Of a stretch of DNA of 64,000 bases, positions 54,227-64,000 are shown piece after piece; position 1 is the stretch's first letter, and each line of letters starts with the position of its first letter. The position numbers and the translations under genes were made by a program. The notes beneath the pieces were generated by a model. The model had not been told where the DNA came from. It did no database searches and saw only the letters and a list, made by a program, of their open reading frames with translations. The DNA comes from an uncultured Tateyamaria sp. (lineage in GTDB: Bacteria > Pseudomonadota > Alphaproteobacteria > Rhodobacterales > Rhodobacteraceae): positions 558,001-622,000 of the forward strand of contig NZ_CANMBJ010000001.1 of the NCBI RefSeq assembly GCF_947496075.1, read 5' to 3'.

Positions 54227-54700
54227 TTATCGGATGAAATTCACCTGATGCGCCCAGGTTTCGCCATCGCTGATCACCAGCGTGTCGAATTCCATCAGTT
54301 GCAGCAGATCAAAAAAGGTTGCCACGAATTGCAGCTCTTGCGCGCGAAAGAAGTCGTTGTTGCGCATGTTGGATGTCATTTGCGCCAGTACCGCGCGGGC
54401 CCGGAACAGGGTCGAAAACACTTCGTCGTCCAGGGCGATGACGGTCAGATGTTTGGCATCCGCCCCCTTGGCAAAAAAGACGAAGCGCGGGCTTTCGGGG
54501 GCGGCCAGTTGGGCCACCGTCAAGTTGGTCACGAACTCGACACGCACGCCCTTGCTGGAATCGGGCGCTTGCCGGATCACACGGGTGAAGTCCTCGGTCG
54601 AGGTGACTTCCGGATAGTAATACCCTTCGTACCGCTCCTGCGCCTGGGCCGTTGCAGCGGCAAAAACGAGGGTGGCAATCAGTGCAAGTAATCTGGTCAT
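54227..54700 (-). CDS. Periplasmic protein of unknown function
   Basis: The 157-aa protein starts with a signal peptide (MTRLLALIATLVFAAATAQA). The mature part has YEGYYYPEVTSTEDFTRVIR, SPRFVFFAKGADAKHLTVIA and VATFFDLLQLMEFDTLVISD, which I do not recognise as a known domain. It lies between folD (18 bp downstream) and fhs on the same strand, probably in one transcript. A role in one-carbon metabolism is not supported by sequence. Confidence 0.65.
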   Translation of the reverse strand: MTRLLALIATLVFAAATAQAQERYEGYYYPEVTSTEDFTRVIRQAPDSSKGVRVEFVTNLTVAQLAAPESPRFVFFAKGADAKHLTVIALDDEVFSTLFRARAVLAQMTSNMRNNDFFRAQELQFVATFFDLLQLMEFDTLVISDGETWAHQVNFIR

Positions 54701-54809
54701 AGGTCGTCCTCCAAGTGATGGAGAGCACGCTGACCGCCGGAGCGGTGTCGGGTCAATGAGATTTCAGCCCCGTCATCGCTTTGTGACGGGGCCGAGAGGG
54801 GTTTTGCAA

Positions 54810-56486
54810 TTAGAACAGACCTTCGATCTGGCCTTCATCATTGAGCATGATGTTTTCCGCAGACGGCAGGCGCGGCAGGCCCGGCATGGTCATGATCTCG
54901 CCGCAGACGGCCACGACAAAGCCGGCACCTGCAGACAGACGCACCTCGCGCACCGGCACCGAGTGGCCCGTGGGCGCACCGCGCAGGTTCGGATCGGTCG
55001 AGAACGAGTATTGCGTCTTCGCCATGCAGACAGGCAGATGGCCATAGCCCTGCTCTTCCCATAGCTTCAGCTGATCGCGGATCTTCTGATCCATCAGCGC
55101 TTCGTCCGCGCGGTAGATGCGCTTGGCGATGGTCTGGATTTTTTCGGCCAGCGGCATGTCATCGGGATAGATGGGTGCGAAGTTCGCGGTGTCCGCATCA
55201 GCCAGTTCCGCCACTTTGGTCGCCAGATCAGCCGAGCCTTCCGAGCCCAGTTCCCAGTGGCGCGACAGGATAGCCTCGGCCCCCTGTTCGGCCACGAAAT
55301 CCTTGACCGCCTGAATTTCCGCATCGGTATCGGTGACAAAGTGGTTGATCGCAACCACCACCGGGACGCCAAAGGATTTCAGGTTCTCGATGTGGCGGCC
55401 CAGGTTCGGGCACCCTGCCTTGACGGCGTCGACGTTTTCGGCGCCCAGATCGGCTTTGGCCACACCACCGTTCATCTTCATGGCGCGCACAGTCGCCACA
55501 CAGACGACCACAGAGGGCGCGAGGCCCGCTTTGCGGCACTTGATGTTCATGAACTTCTCGGCACCAAGGTCCGCACCAAAGCCTGCTTCGGTGACCACGT
55601 AGTCCGCCAATTTCAAGGCAGTGGTGGTGGCGATGACCGAGTTACAGCCGTGTGCGATGTTGGCGAAGGGACCGCCGTGTACGAAGGCCGGGTTGTTTTC
55701 CAGCGTCTGCACGATGTTTGGTTGCATCGCATCCTTGAGCAGAACGGTCATCGCGCCATCGGCCTTGATGTCGCGGGCAAAGACGGGGCTGCGGTCACGA
55801 CGGTAGGCCACGATCATGTCGCCCAGACGCTTTTGCAGGTCCTTGAGGTCCTTCGCCAGACACAAGATCGCCATGACTTCTGACGCCACGGTGATGTCAA
55901 AACCAGCCTCACGCGGGAAACCGTTGGCCACACCGCCGAGGCTGGCCGTGATCTGGCGCAGCGCCCGGTCGTTCATATCCACCACGCGACGCCACACAAC
56001 GCGGCGGGTGTCGATCTCAAGTGCGTTGCCCCAGTAGATGTGGTTGTCGATCATGGCCGACAGCAACGAGTGGGCAGAAGTGATGGCGTGGAAGTCACCT
56101 GTGAAGTGCAGGTTCATCTCTTCCATCGGCACGACTTGCGCGTAACCGCCACCAGCGGCACCGCCCTTCATCCCGAAGTTCGGCCCAAGCGAGGCTTCAC
56201 GGATACACACGCAAGCGTTCTTGCCAATGCGGTTCAGACCATCGCCCAGACCCACAGTGGTGGTCGTTTTGCCCTCACCCGCAGGTGTGGGATTGATGGC
56301 CGTGACGAGGATCAGCTTGCCGTTCTCGCGGTCCTGGACCGAATTGATGAAGTTCTGGCTCACCTTGGCCTTGTCATGGCCGTAAGGCAGCAGATCGGCA
56401 CTTTCGATACCCAGCTTGGCCCCGATCTCCTGGATCGGCTTCTTCTGCGCCTCGCGCGCAATTTCGATGTCGGATTTATAGGCCAT
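54810..56486 (-). CDS. fhs: Formate-tetrahydrofolate ligase
   Basis: The 558-aa enzyme makes 10-formyl-THF from formate, ATP and THF. The P-loop-like [20 protein letters not shown] is near residue 65; the sequence also has [20 protein letters not shown] and [23 protein letters not shown] 56484-56486 follows GGGGAGC. The start chosen here gives the usual N-terminus [19 protein letters not shown] cluster of palindromes lies upstream. Confidence 0.95.
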   Translation of the reverse strand: MAYKSDIEIAREAQKKPIQEIGAKLGIESADLLPYGHDKAKVSQNFINSVQDRENGKLILVTAINPTPAGEGKTTTTVGLGDGLNRIGKNACVCIREASLGPNFGMKGGAAGGGYAQVVPMEEMNLHFTGDFHAITSAHSLLSAMIDNHIYWGNALEIDTRRVVWRRVVDMNDRALRQITASLGGVANGFPREAGFDITVASEVMAILCLAKDLKDLQKRLGDMIVAYRRDRSPVFARDIKADGAMTVLLKDAMQPNIVQTLENNPAFVHGGPFANIAHGCNSVIATTTALKLADYVVTEAGFGADLGAEKFMNIKCRKAGLAPSVVVCVATVRAMKMNGGVAKADLGAENVDAVKAGCPNLGRHIENLKSFGVPVVVAINHFVTDTDAEIQAVKDFVAEQGAEAILSRHWELGSEGSADLATKVAELADADTANFAPIYPDDMPLAEKIQTIAKRIYRADEALMDQKIRDQLKLWEEQGYGHLPVCMAKTQYSFSTDPNLRGAPTGHSVPVREVRLSAGAGFVVAVCGEIMTMPGLPRLPSAENIMLNDEGQIEGLF

Positions 56487-56651
56487 GGTAGCTCCCCGCA
56501 GTCCTGAATGGGCACGTCTTTCGTGGCCTGCATACAGGCGTATGCCTAGGGGAGATGCGTGCGATTCCGACATTTTGGGACGTTGCAGCGGCCCAATTGC
56601 GATCACCGGTTTCATTTCGGAAACGGTGGGCAGGAACGCGAAACCTGGCAC

Positions 56652-56780
56652 GGGGCGCAGGACACCTGCGCCTTACGAATAGGATTTGCCGCGGTAAGGC
56701 GCAGTTCACTGCGCCCGCATGGCAGAGGACACCTCTGCCTTACCGAGTGCCGAACCTGTAAGACGCAAGTGTCCTGCGCC
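56652..56780. repeat. Cluster of four palindromic repeats upstream of fhs
   Basis: This part of the 302-bp gap between fhs and the MOSC gene holds copies at 56654-56676, 56694-56716, 56721-56743 and 56758-56780. Cores include GGCGCAGG, loop ACA, CCTGCGCC, and GGCAGAGG, loop ACA, CCTCTGCC. Two read in each orientation. Flanks carry GTAAG or its complement CTTAC. This is the densest set of the family in the window. No gene is seen in the gap. Confidence 0.72.
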
Positions 56781-56788
56781 GCTCTTGT

Positions 56789-57388
56789 TCAGCCTGCGCG
56801 CGCCGCCTCCAGATGGGGCCAAACCGGCTGATCAGGCACGTGCAGGGTCAGCATATCTCCCACGGCCAAAAGGCCACCATGTTCGACCCAGGCCGTCACA
56901 CCGCGCCGTCCCTTGGCCGCAGGCTTGTAAAGCTTGCCCATGCCCTGTGCCTCTTCCTCGATCTCCTTGCCCGGATAGATGCAGGGGCGGTTTTCAATAT
57001 CAACAGCAAGACCGACGCCGCTTTCCGACATCAAGCGAGACGCAGGCGGCACATGGGTAAAATTCGGAATCCCCTCGATCACCAGAGATGCACCGACCCA
57101 TGCGGGATCAATGCGCTCCAGCCCCATCTCAGTCGCAGTCGCGGCCAGTTCCTCAGCACTCAGGATCGACAATTGGCGCGTGTTCCGTATTTCTGTTCCG
57201 GGTGTGTATTGCGACCGCACCCGCACGCAGGACGGACGCGTCGGTCCACCATGATCCTCGCCCGGAAAGCCATCCAACGTGACGTCGACAGATTCGGCGG
57301 CTACAGCCCGCAGGCTGGCTTCCCGGCTTGGAACGTGACCCAGCCACGTGATTTTCGCCGTAAAGGATGTCGGTTTCAGTGCAGGCAT
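56789..57388 (-). CDS. MOSC domain-containing protein
   Basis: The 199-aa protein has a MOSC-like core: VDVTLDGFPGEDHGGPTRPS, RNTRQLSILSAEELAATATE and VDIENRPCIYPGKEIEEEAQ. MOSC proteins handle sulfur carried on a conserved Cys and link to molybdenum cofactor enzymes; Cys in the PTRPSCVRVR or ENRPCIYPG segments are candidates. The ATG at 57386-57388 follows GAGGGG. It is isolated, with a strand change further on. Confidence 0.82.
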   Translation of the reverse strand: MPALKPTSFTAKITWLGHVPSREASLRAVAAESVDVTLDGFPGEDHGGPTRPSCVRVRSQYTPGTEIRNTRQLSILSAEELAATATEMGLERIDPAWVGASLVIEGIPNFTHVPPASRLMSESGVGLAVDIENRPCIYPGKEIEEEAQGMGKLYKPAAKGRRGVTAWVEHGGLLAVGDMLTLHVPDQPVWPHLEAARAG

Positions 57389-57484
57389 GTCCACCCCTCA
57401 ATCAAGTGTTTCCGAGGTCCTATCAGCGCGCTGCCTGCATGGCCAATGACGCTTTGCTACCGCGCGCGCACAATTCGTGATGAC

Positions 57485-58102
57485 TTACGACTGGATCGGT
57501 CTGCGCACACGACGCAAGGCCGGGCGGATCACCAACGGCACCAGGCAAACACCGCACCAGAAGATGGATCGACCGACATACCAATCCAGCAAGTACCAAT
57601 GCCACAGCGCCAGCGCTGCAGCAGGATAGACCAACAAGTGCAATGACTTCCATTTCCGGTCCAATCGACGCACTGACCAAGCGTTTGACGTCAGTGCAAG
57701 GATAACAAACAGCGCGAAACTCAACCAGCCAACGGCAAATTCCAGTTGCCACAGATCGAATAATACGGCGGGCAGACTGCGTTCATGCGCCAAGTAGTAC
57801 CACAGATGCAGCGCCGCATAGATTGCGCTGCCAAGACCCAGATGCCGCCGCCTGCGCAACAGCCAACGTCCAAATCCCTGCCCACGACCAACACGGCCAA
57901 TCAACAGCAGGATCGGGGTGACCGACAGCGTCGCGATCAAAAACCAAACCGACCATACGCCGCTGTCATACATCAGGGCCGGATAATAGGCATCAGCGCT
58001 CCACAATCCGCGAAACGCGGTCCGTCCCGGCCACAACATGGCAAGATAGAACACAGGAACAGACTGGGCTGCCGCCTGCAAGAAAGCGATTGGGGACCAC
58101 AT
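57485..58102 (-). CDS. Ferric-reductase-like heme membrane protein (MsrQ-like)
   Basis: The 205-aa protein has about five to six helices with histidines suited to bind heme: RRRRHLGLGSAIYAALHLWY and KSLHLLVYPAAALALWHWYL. This fits the FRD family and YedZ/MsrQ, the heme partner of the periplasmic methionine sulfoxide reductase MsrP. No MsrP gene is beside it, so the usual partner may be elsewhere. A terminator of ftsH lies upstream of it on the shared strand. Confidence 0.8.
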   Translation of the reverse strand: MWSPIAFLQAAAQSVPVFYLAMLWPGRTAFRGLWSADAYYPALMYDSGVWSVWFLIATLSVTPILLLIGRVGRGQGFGRWLLRRRRHLGLGSAIYAALHLWYYLAHERSLPAVLFDLWQLEFAVGWLSFALFVILALTSNAWSVRRLDRKWKSLHLLVYPAAALALWHWYLLDWYVGRSIFWCGVCLVPLVIRPALRRVRRPIQS

Positions 58103-58170
58103 GGTTCAGAACCTGACCACATTGATCAAATGGCACAAGCCTGCTCGCACGGACGTGATGTAGCGCCCCA

Positions 58171-58202
58171 AAGAAAAAGGCCCGCTCAAAAGCGGGCCTT
58201 CT
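58171..58202 (-). terminator. Terminator after ftsH
   Basis: AAGGCCCGCT, loop TTTG (read on minus), AGCGGGCCTT form a 10-bp perfect stem followed by TTTTTC on the minus strand, 21 bp after the ftsH stop. Confidence 0.9.
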
Positions 58203-58220
58203 TGCATCTATGTCTCAGGA

Positions 58221-60140
<1,920 letters not shown>

Positions 60141-60217
60141 GGAAAATCTCCTGATAATACCGGTACGCGGCCCTCGCCCGCACCGTTTCCTCTAAGATAG
60201 ACATGCTGCGCACATGT

Positions 60218-61465
60218 TCAATGCGATAAAAGTGCAGCGAAAAAAGCGTCTTTTCCACCGTCCAGCTCGGCGCTCCACTCGTCATCGAGCCCGACAAAGG
60301 GCGCCGCGACCAGACGATCCTCGTACCAGACCGCCGGAGACGCCGCCAGTGCAGCGCGCGGAAGACCAATATCACGCCATCCTTCGATGTCCGCCAACGC
60401 TTCATACCCAAGCGGGCGCACCTCAAGATCGGGATCGTCTTCCGGACCTGAGATCATCCAACGGTCATCCCACATATCGCCCACTTCGCACACGGTGTCC
60501 TTGACCGAGTTCAACTCGCGGAACACCCAGATCTTCCCGTTTTCAACGCAGATATGGCAGCCATCCAAGGTTGCGGGCTGTCCTGCCCGGACCGCCGCTA
60601 AGGTGCGCGCCACTGGGTCCTTGCGCGGAGGATAGACACTTTGCGAAGTCCAGCTCAGAGTGTGCAACATAAGCCTGCGCGCGGTTTCCTGTGGCAGCAA
60701 CCGAAACTTTGCCAGATCAATGGCAATCACGCCATGGACGACTTCGGCCATGTCCCGGGCGGCCAGGAAGGTCTGCCAATCCAGCGCTTCGCGGGCGCGC
60801 GCCATGTGTTCGGCCACTTCAACAAGCTTCCCGGTTGTCACGCCCAGCGTCCCCAGGACTGTCAGAGCCTCGCGCACCCGCACACGTTCAAAATCATGTG
60901 ACAGGTTGCTTGGGTCGTCACACCAGTTGATCCGGGCGTCCCGCAAAAAAGCACGCAAAGTTGCACGTTCAATCTCGAGAAAGGGCCGCACCCACGTGAT
61001 GCCATGATGCACACGTCGCGCCGCCATGGCACTCAATCCGTCCACACCGGACCCGCGGGCCAGACGCATCACAAAGGTTTCGGCCTGATCGTCAGCGGTA
61101 TGGCCCAGCGCAATATGACTGATGCGGTTGGCATAGGCCCAATCCGCCATGATCTCGTACCGGGCATCCCGGGCGGCAGCCTGCAAGTTGCCCTGCCCAT
61201 CCCAGCCGGTCCAGTATTCCACGTGATGTGGCAAATTCCAGCGAACGCACAGATCCGTGACAAGGGCGATCTCGTCCCGGGTCTCTTCCCGCAAACCGTG
61301 GTCGACGGTGATGACATGCAGTTCAACGTCTTGATCACGGCAATACTCGACAAGGGCTGCCAGCAGCGCGACTGAATCTCCTCCTCCCGACACGGCCACT
61401 GCCATGCGTTCGGGCGGGTTTGCCCCCATGTGCGCCTTAGTCGCCGCGATCAGGGGGGCAATCAT
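60218..61465 (-). CDS. tilS: tRNA(Ile)-lysidine synthase
   Basis: The 415-aa enzyme adds lysine to C34 of tRNA-Ile2. The PP-loop motif SGGGDSVALLAAL is at 26-38, and HVITVDHGLREETRDEIALV, ALGHTADDQAETFVMRLARG and GVDGLSAMAARRVHHGITWV match the family. The C-terminal domain is a degenerate version of TilS substrate domains. It starts 4 bp after the cpoB stop and is in the tol operon. Confidence 0.92.
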   Translation of the reverse strand: MIAPLIAATKAHMGANPPERMAVAVSGGGDSVALLAALVEYCRDQDVELHVITVDHGLREETRDEIALVTDLCVRWNLPHHVEYWTGWDGQGNLQAAARDARYEIMADWAYANRISHIALGHTADDQAETFVMRLARGSGVDGLSAMAARRVHHGITWVRPFLEIERATLRAFLRDARINWCDDPSNLSHDFERVRVREALTVLGTLGVTTGKLVEVAEHMARAREALDWQTFLAARDMAEVVHGVIAIDLAKFRLLPQETARRLMLHTLSWTSQSVYPPRKDPVARTLAAVRAGQPATLDGCHICVENGKIWVFRELNSVKDTVCEVGDMWDDRWMISGPEDDPDLEVRPLGYEALADIEGWRDIGLPRAALAASPAVWYEDRLVAAPFVGLDDEWSAELDGGKDAFFAALLSH

Positions 61466-61468
61466 GGA

Positions 61469-62296
61469 TCAGGAACAGCCGATATTGCGCATCGCATTCT
61501 GGGCGTCGGCAATGACAGCAGCGCCGGGAAAGCGGACCTCAACCTCGGCCAGCGTCACACACGCTTCCTGGGTCTGGCCCAACCGGCCCAAGGCGGCCCC
61601 CAACTTGAACAAGGCCTCCGGCGCAAGCGGACCTTGCGGCGACAGGGTAAAGGCAGACAGGAATGCCCGCGCGCCCTCGCGCACATCACCAAGCCCCTCA
61701 AGCGCATCACCCCGCCGCAGCTCCGCCTCTATTGAGAGCGGTCCGCCGGGGTAGGTCTGATTAAAGGTCGCAAACTGGTCTGCGGCGGTGCGAAAGTCAC
61801 CGGTGGCGAGCGCCTCCTGCGCCCGCTCGAAGTCTGCTTTTTCCTGTGTGGCCAGTTGTGGCGCATCCGTCGCGGGTTGCTGGACGACGGGCGCGGTTGC
61901 GGTCGGTGCCTCACCTCCGCCCAGTGTCGGGGTGTCGCCGAGGGCAGAGATGTCACAGCCCTCTTCCAGTTCACACAAACGGAACTCCAGATCGCCAACC
62001 CGGTTGGTGCCATCGGTCACAACGCTGTTGATGCGAAACTCAAGCTGCTCGGTCTTATCAGTCAGGCGCCGCAACTCGACCTCGATGGTGTTGACGCGGT
62101 CCAGTACGGACCCACCCGCCGCACCGCCGCCGACACCACCGGTTGTCGACAGCTCACGCTTCAGACGCTGCACCTCGGTGTTGAGCACCACCAGCTCCTG
62201 CCGGATGTCGGCCAGGGTCTGATCCTGCGCCAGCGCCGGGCCCGTCAGACCAACCGCCAGCGCCAATGCGACAAAATACCGTTTCACCAAAGACAT
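61469..62296 (-). CDS. cpoB: Tol-Pal system protein CpoB/YbgF
   Basis: The 275-aa periplasmic protein begins with a signal peptide (FVALALAVGLTGPALA) and a coiled coil (LNTEVQRLKRELST near 30-45). It ends with TPR repeats (ADFERAQEALATGDFRTAAD, EAELRRGDALEGLGDVREGA, ALFKLGAALGRLGQTQEACV). It coordinates the Tol-Pal machine with peptidoglycan synthesis. It is placed between pal and tilS, the expected context. Confidence 0.92.
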   Translation of the reverse strand: MSLVKRYFVALALAVGLTGPALAQDQTLADIRQELVVLNTEVQRLKRELSTTGGVGGGAAGGSVLDRVNTIEVELRRLTDKTEQLEFRINSVVTDGTNRVGDLEFRLCELEEGCDISALGDTPTLGGGEAPTATAPVVQQPATDAPQLATQEKADFERAQEALATGDFRTAADQFATFNQTYPGGPLSIEAELRRGDALEGLGDVREGARAFLSAFTLSPQGPLAPEALFKLGAALGRLGQTQEACVTLAEVEVRFPGAAVIADAQNAMRNIGCS

Positions 62297-62312
62297 TCCC
62301 CGTCGTGTTTTC

Positions 62313-62828
62313 TTAGCTGGTCAAACCACCTGCCAACACCGTAACAGCCCGACGGTTCTTGGCATAGCAGGCTTCTTCGCTGCACACCTCGATCGGGCGC
62401 TCTTTCCCGAAGCTCACAACCTGCAGACGGCCCGGCTGCACACCTTGGCTGACAAGGTAAGCACGGGCTGCATCAGCACGACGCGCACCAAGGGCAAGGT
62501 TGTATTCGCGCGTGCCCTGCTCATCCGCGTGGCCTTCGATGACGGCGGTGAAATCAGCATTCTGCAACAACCAAACCGCCTGACCATCCAACGTGGCGCG
62601 CCCTTCAGGCGTCAGCGTGGACTGGTCCACCGCAAACAACACTCGGTCACCGACAGCCTGTTGGAAATAGGCGGGCGATGCGGGGTCGGACGCGCTGCCC
62701 GGCACCACACCACCGCTGTTTGCCAGCGGATCAGTTCCATCAGCCCCACCACCAAAGCGTGCCGGGTCGGTACATGCGGCCAGGCTCACGGCCGCACAGA
62801 TCATCAGGATCGAAGATTTCAATTTCAT
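62313..62828 (-). CDS. pal: Peptidoglycan-associated lipoprotein Pal
   Basis: The 171-aa lipoprotein has lipobox LAAC near residue 19 and an OmpA-like domain: DRVLFAVDQSTLTPEGRATL, TAVIEGHADEQGTREYNLAL and GARRADAARAYLVSQGV, then VVSFGKERPIEV. It tethers the outer membrane to the wall with TolB. ATG 62826-62828 is the start; upstream in-frame codons are not conserved. Confidence 0.95.
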   Translation of the reverse strand: MKLKSSILMICAAVSLAACTDPARFGGGADGTDPLANSGGVVPGSASDPASPAYFQQAVGDRVLFAVDQSTLTPEGRATLDGQAVWLLQNADFTAVIEGHADEQGTREYNLALGARRADAARAYLVSQGVQPGRLQVVSFGKERPIEVCSEEACYAKNRRAVTVLAGGLTS

Positions 62829-62914
62829 GGCCTGTGCCTCTCTGTTTATCGCGCCCACTGCTTGGCGTCTTTCTGGTTGTCTACCACGTTCCTGCGCACA
62901 AGAAAACGTGGCCT

Positions 62915-64000
62915 TTATCGCTGCAATGGCCCCCAAGATGGGTCCGACCCGCCTTCAGGCGTGCGCACAGGGCGCAGGTTTCGGCCCGTGATGTCAACGG
63001 AATAGAGCGTCGACCGCCCCGCCGCCCCTTGGGTTTCTCGGGCAAACATGATGACGCGACCGTTGGGCGCCCATGTTGGCCCCTCATCCAGGAAGGATGC
63101 CGTCAAAAGTCGTTCCTCGCTGCCATCCGTGCGCATCACGCCAATATGAAAGCGGCCCTTCGACTGCTTGGTAAAAGCAATCAAGTCACCACGTGGCGAC
63201 CAGACAGGCGTGCCATAGCGCCCCTCGCCAAAGGAAATGCGCCGCGCTTCACCGCCGCCAGCCGGCATGACGTAAAGCTGCTGGGTGCCGGAGCGGTCAC
63301 TTTCAAATACGATCTGACTGCCGTCGGGGCTGAAGCTTGGCGCCGTCTCGATCGCCGGGGTCGAGGTCAGACGCTGCGATTGCCCCGACCCTACATTCAT
63401 GGCCCAGATGTCCGTGTTCGCCCCTTGGGTCAGCGAATAAACCACCGTTTGCCCATTGGGGGCAAACCGGGGCGCAAAGCTCATCGTGCCGGGCTGGCTT
63501 TCCAGCACACGACGCTGCACGCTGCCGACATCCAGCACATAGATGCGCGGGAAGCCAGTTTCGTAGCTGGTGTACAACACGCGGTCCCCGGTTCCGGAAA
63601 AACGCGGTGCCAGAACGATATCCTCGGACCCCGTCAGGTATTGGATATTTGCGCCGTCATAATCCATGACTGCCAAACGCTTGCGGCGGCTATCTTTTGG
63701 CCCCGTTTCGCTAACAAAGACCACGCGGCTGTCAAAATACCCCGTTTCACCCGTGATGCGGCTGTAAACAACATCTGCCATCTTATGCGCGATGCGGCGC
63801 CATGCGTCGGTGGTGCCCGCCAGTTGCAGGCCCTCCCCCAGCTCCGCGCCCGAGAATACGTCGTACAACCGGAACTTCACCGAAATCTGGTCGCCATTTA
63901 CGCTGACAGCACCGGCAACAAGCGCCTGCGCGTTGATCGCTTTCCAGTCGGCATATTGCACAGGTGCCGCGAAACTGCTGACCTGACTGATAAAGGCCGA
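62915..64000 (-). CDS. tolB: Tol-Pal system protein TolB (partial, N-terminus outside window)
   Basis: Over 360 residues of the periplasmic TolB are visible; the frame runs open past the right edge. The domain order is the N-terminal D1 segment ([20 protein letters not shown]), then six WD40-like blades ([60 protein letters not shown] and [20 protein letters not shown], among others). It sits before pal in the usual operon order. Confidence 0.95.
   Translation of the reverse strand, partial: SAFISQVSSFAAPVQYADWKAINAQALVAGAVSVNGDQISVKFRLYDVFSGAELGEGLQLAGTTDAWRRIAHKMADVVYSRITGETGYFDSRVVFVSETGPKDSRRKRLAVMDYDGANIQYLTGSEDIVLAPRFSGTGDRVLYTSYETGFPRIYVLDVGSVQRRVLESQPGTMSFAPRFAPNGQTVVYSLTQGANTDIWAMNVGSGQSQRLTSTPAIETAPSFSPDGSQIVFESDRSGTQQLYVMPAGGGEARRISFGEGRYGTPVWSPRGDLIAFTKQSKGRFHIGVMRTDGSEERLLTASFLDEGPTWAPNGRVIMFARETQGAAGRSTLYSVDITGRNLRPVRTPEGGSDPSWGPLQR

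Overview
The window reads as chromosomal DNA of an alphaproteobacterium of the Rhodobacteraceae (Roseobacter group). The GC content is high. Gene order matches what is usual for that group: ctaC-ctaB-small ORF-ctaG-ctaE followed by surf1-thrC-M16 peptidase, tolB-pal-cpoB-tilS-ftsH, an Lhr-type helicase next to pdeM, and a tad/cpa pilus locus. The assignment rests on protein similarity recognised by eye; no database search was run.

Layout. 1-8.5 kb: a partial SDR, DUF1178, a Nudix hydrolase, the molybdate importer modABC, an EcsC-like protein and GNAT pair, a flavin reductase with a hexapeptide acetyltransferase, an HlyD-like periplasmic adaptor with a small membrane partner, and a 61-aa lipoprotein. 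8.6-11.3 kb: a SulP anion transporter and a lower-GC 208-aa protein that looks like a eukaryotic-type RGS domain. 11.5-13.7 kb: methylthioadenosine phosphorylase, a LysE-type exporter and adenine phosphoribosyltransferase, preceded by an 11-bp-phased repeat array. 13.8-25.2 kb: oxidoreductases, hydrolases and acetyltransferases, then threonine synthase and the cytochrome c oxidase assembly cluster. 25.4-31.6 kb: tldD, dprA, topA, and a MarR regulator divergent from a tiny exported protein, with paired palindromic operators between them. 31.8-34.5 kb: 3-oxoacid CoA-transferase subunits A and B, separated by a LOV-domain histidine-kinase-like gene. 34.6-48.8 kb: a lytic transglycosylase and the tad/cpa pilus locus (two Flp pilins, CpaB, CpaC, an OmpA-type lipoprotein, CpaE, CpaF, TadB, TadC, two TPR lipoproteins, a prepilin peptidase), ending in an AAA ATPase and a dehydrogenase. 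48.8-64 kb: an ankyrin protein, the Lhr helicase and PdeM, a thioesterase, folD, fhs, a MOSC protein, an MsrQ-like protein, ftsH, tilS, cpoB, pal and partial tolB.

How the genes work together. Adenine and methylthioadenosine salvage (mtnP, apt), one-carbon metabolism (folD, fhs), terminal respiration (cta genes), ketone-body or acetoacetate use (sco genes) and envelope maintenance (tol-pal, ftsH) are standard. The unusual items are the RGS-like protein, the LOV protein inside the CoA-transferase operon whose phosphoacceptor histidine appears to be lost, the two matching 11-bp-phased repeat arrays 38 kb apart, a family of short palindromic repeats in intergenic gaps, and Flp pilins whose usual Glu-Tyr is Asp-Trp. 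No tRNA, rRNA, CRISPR array, insertion sequence or prophage was recognised.
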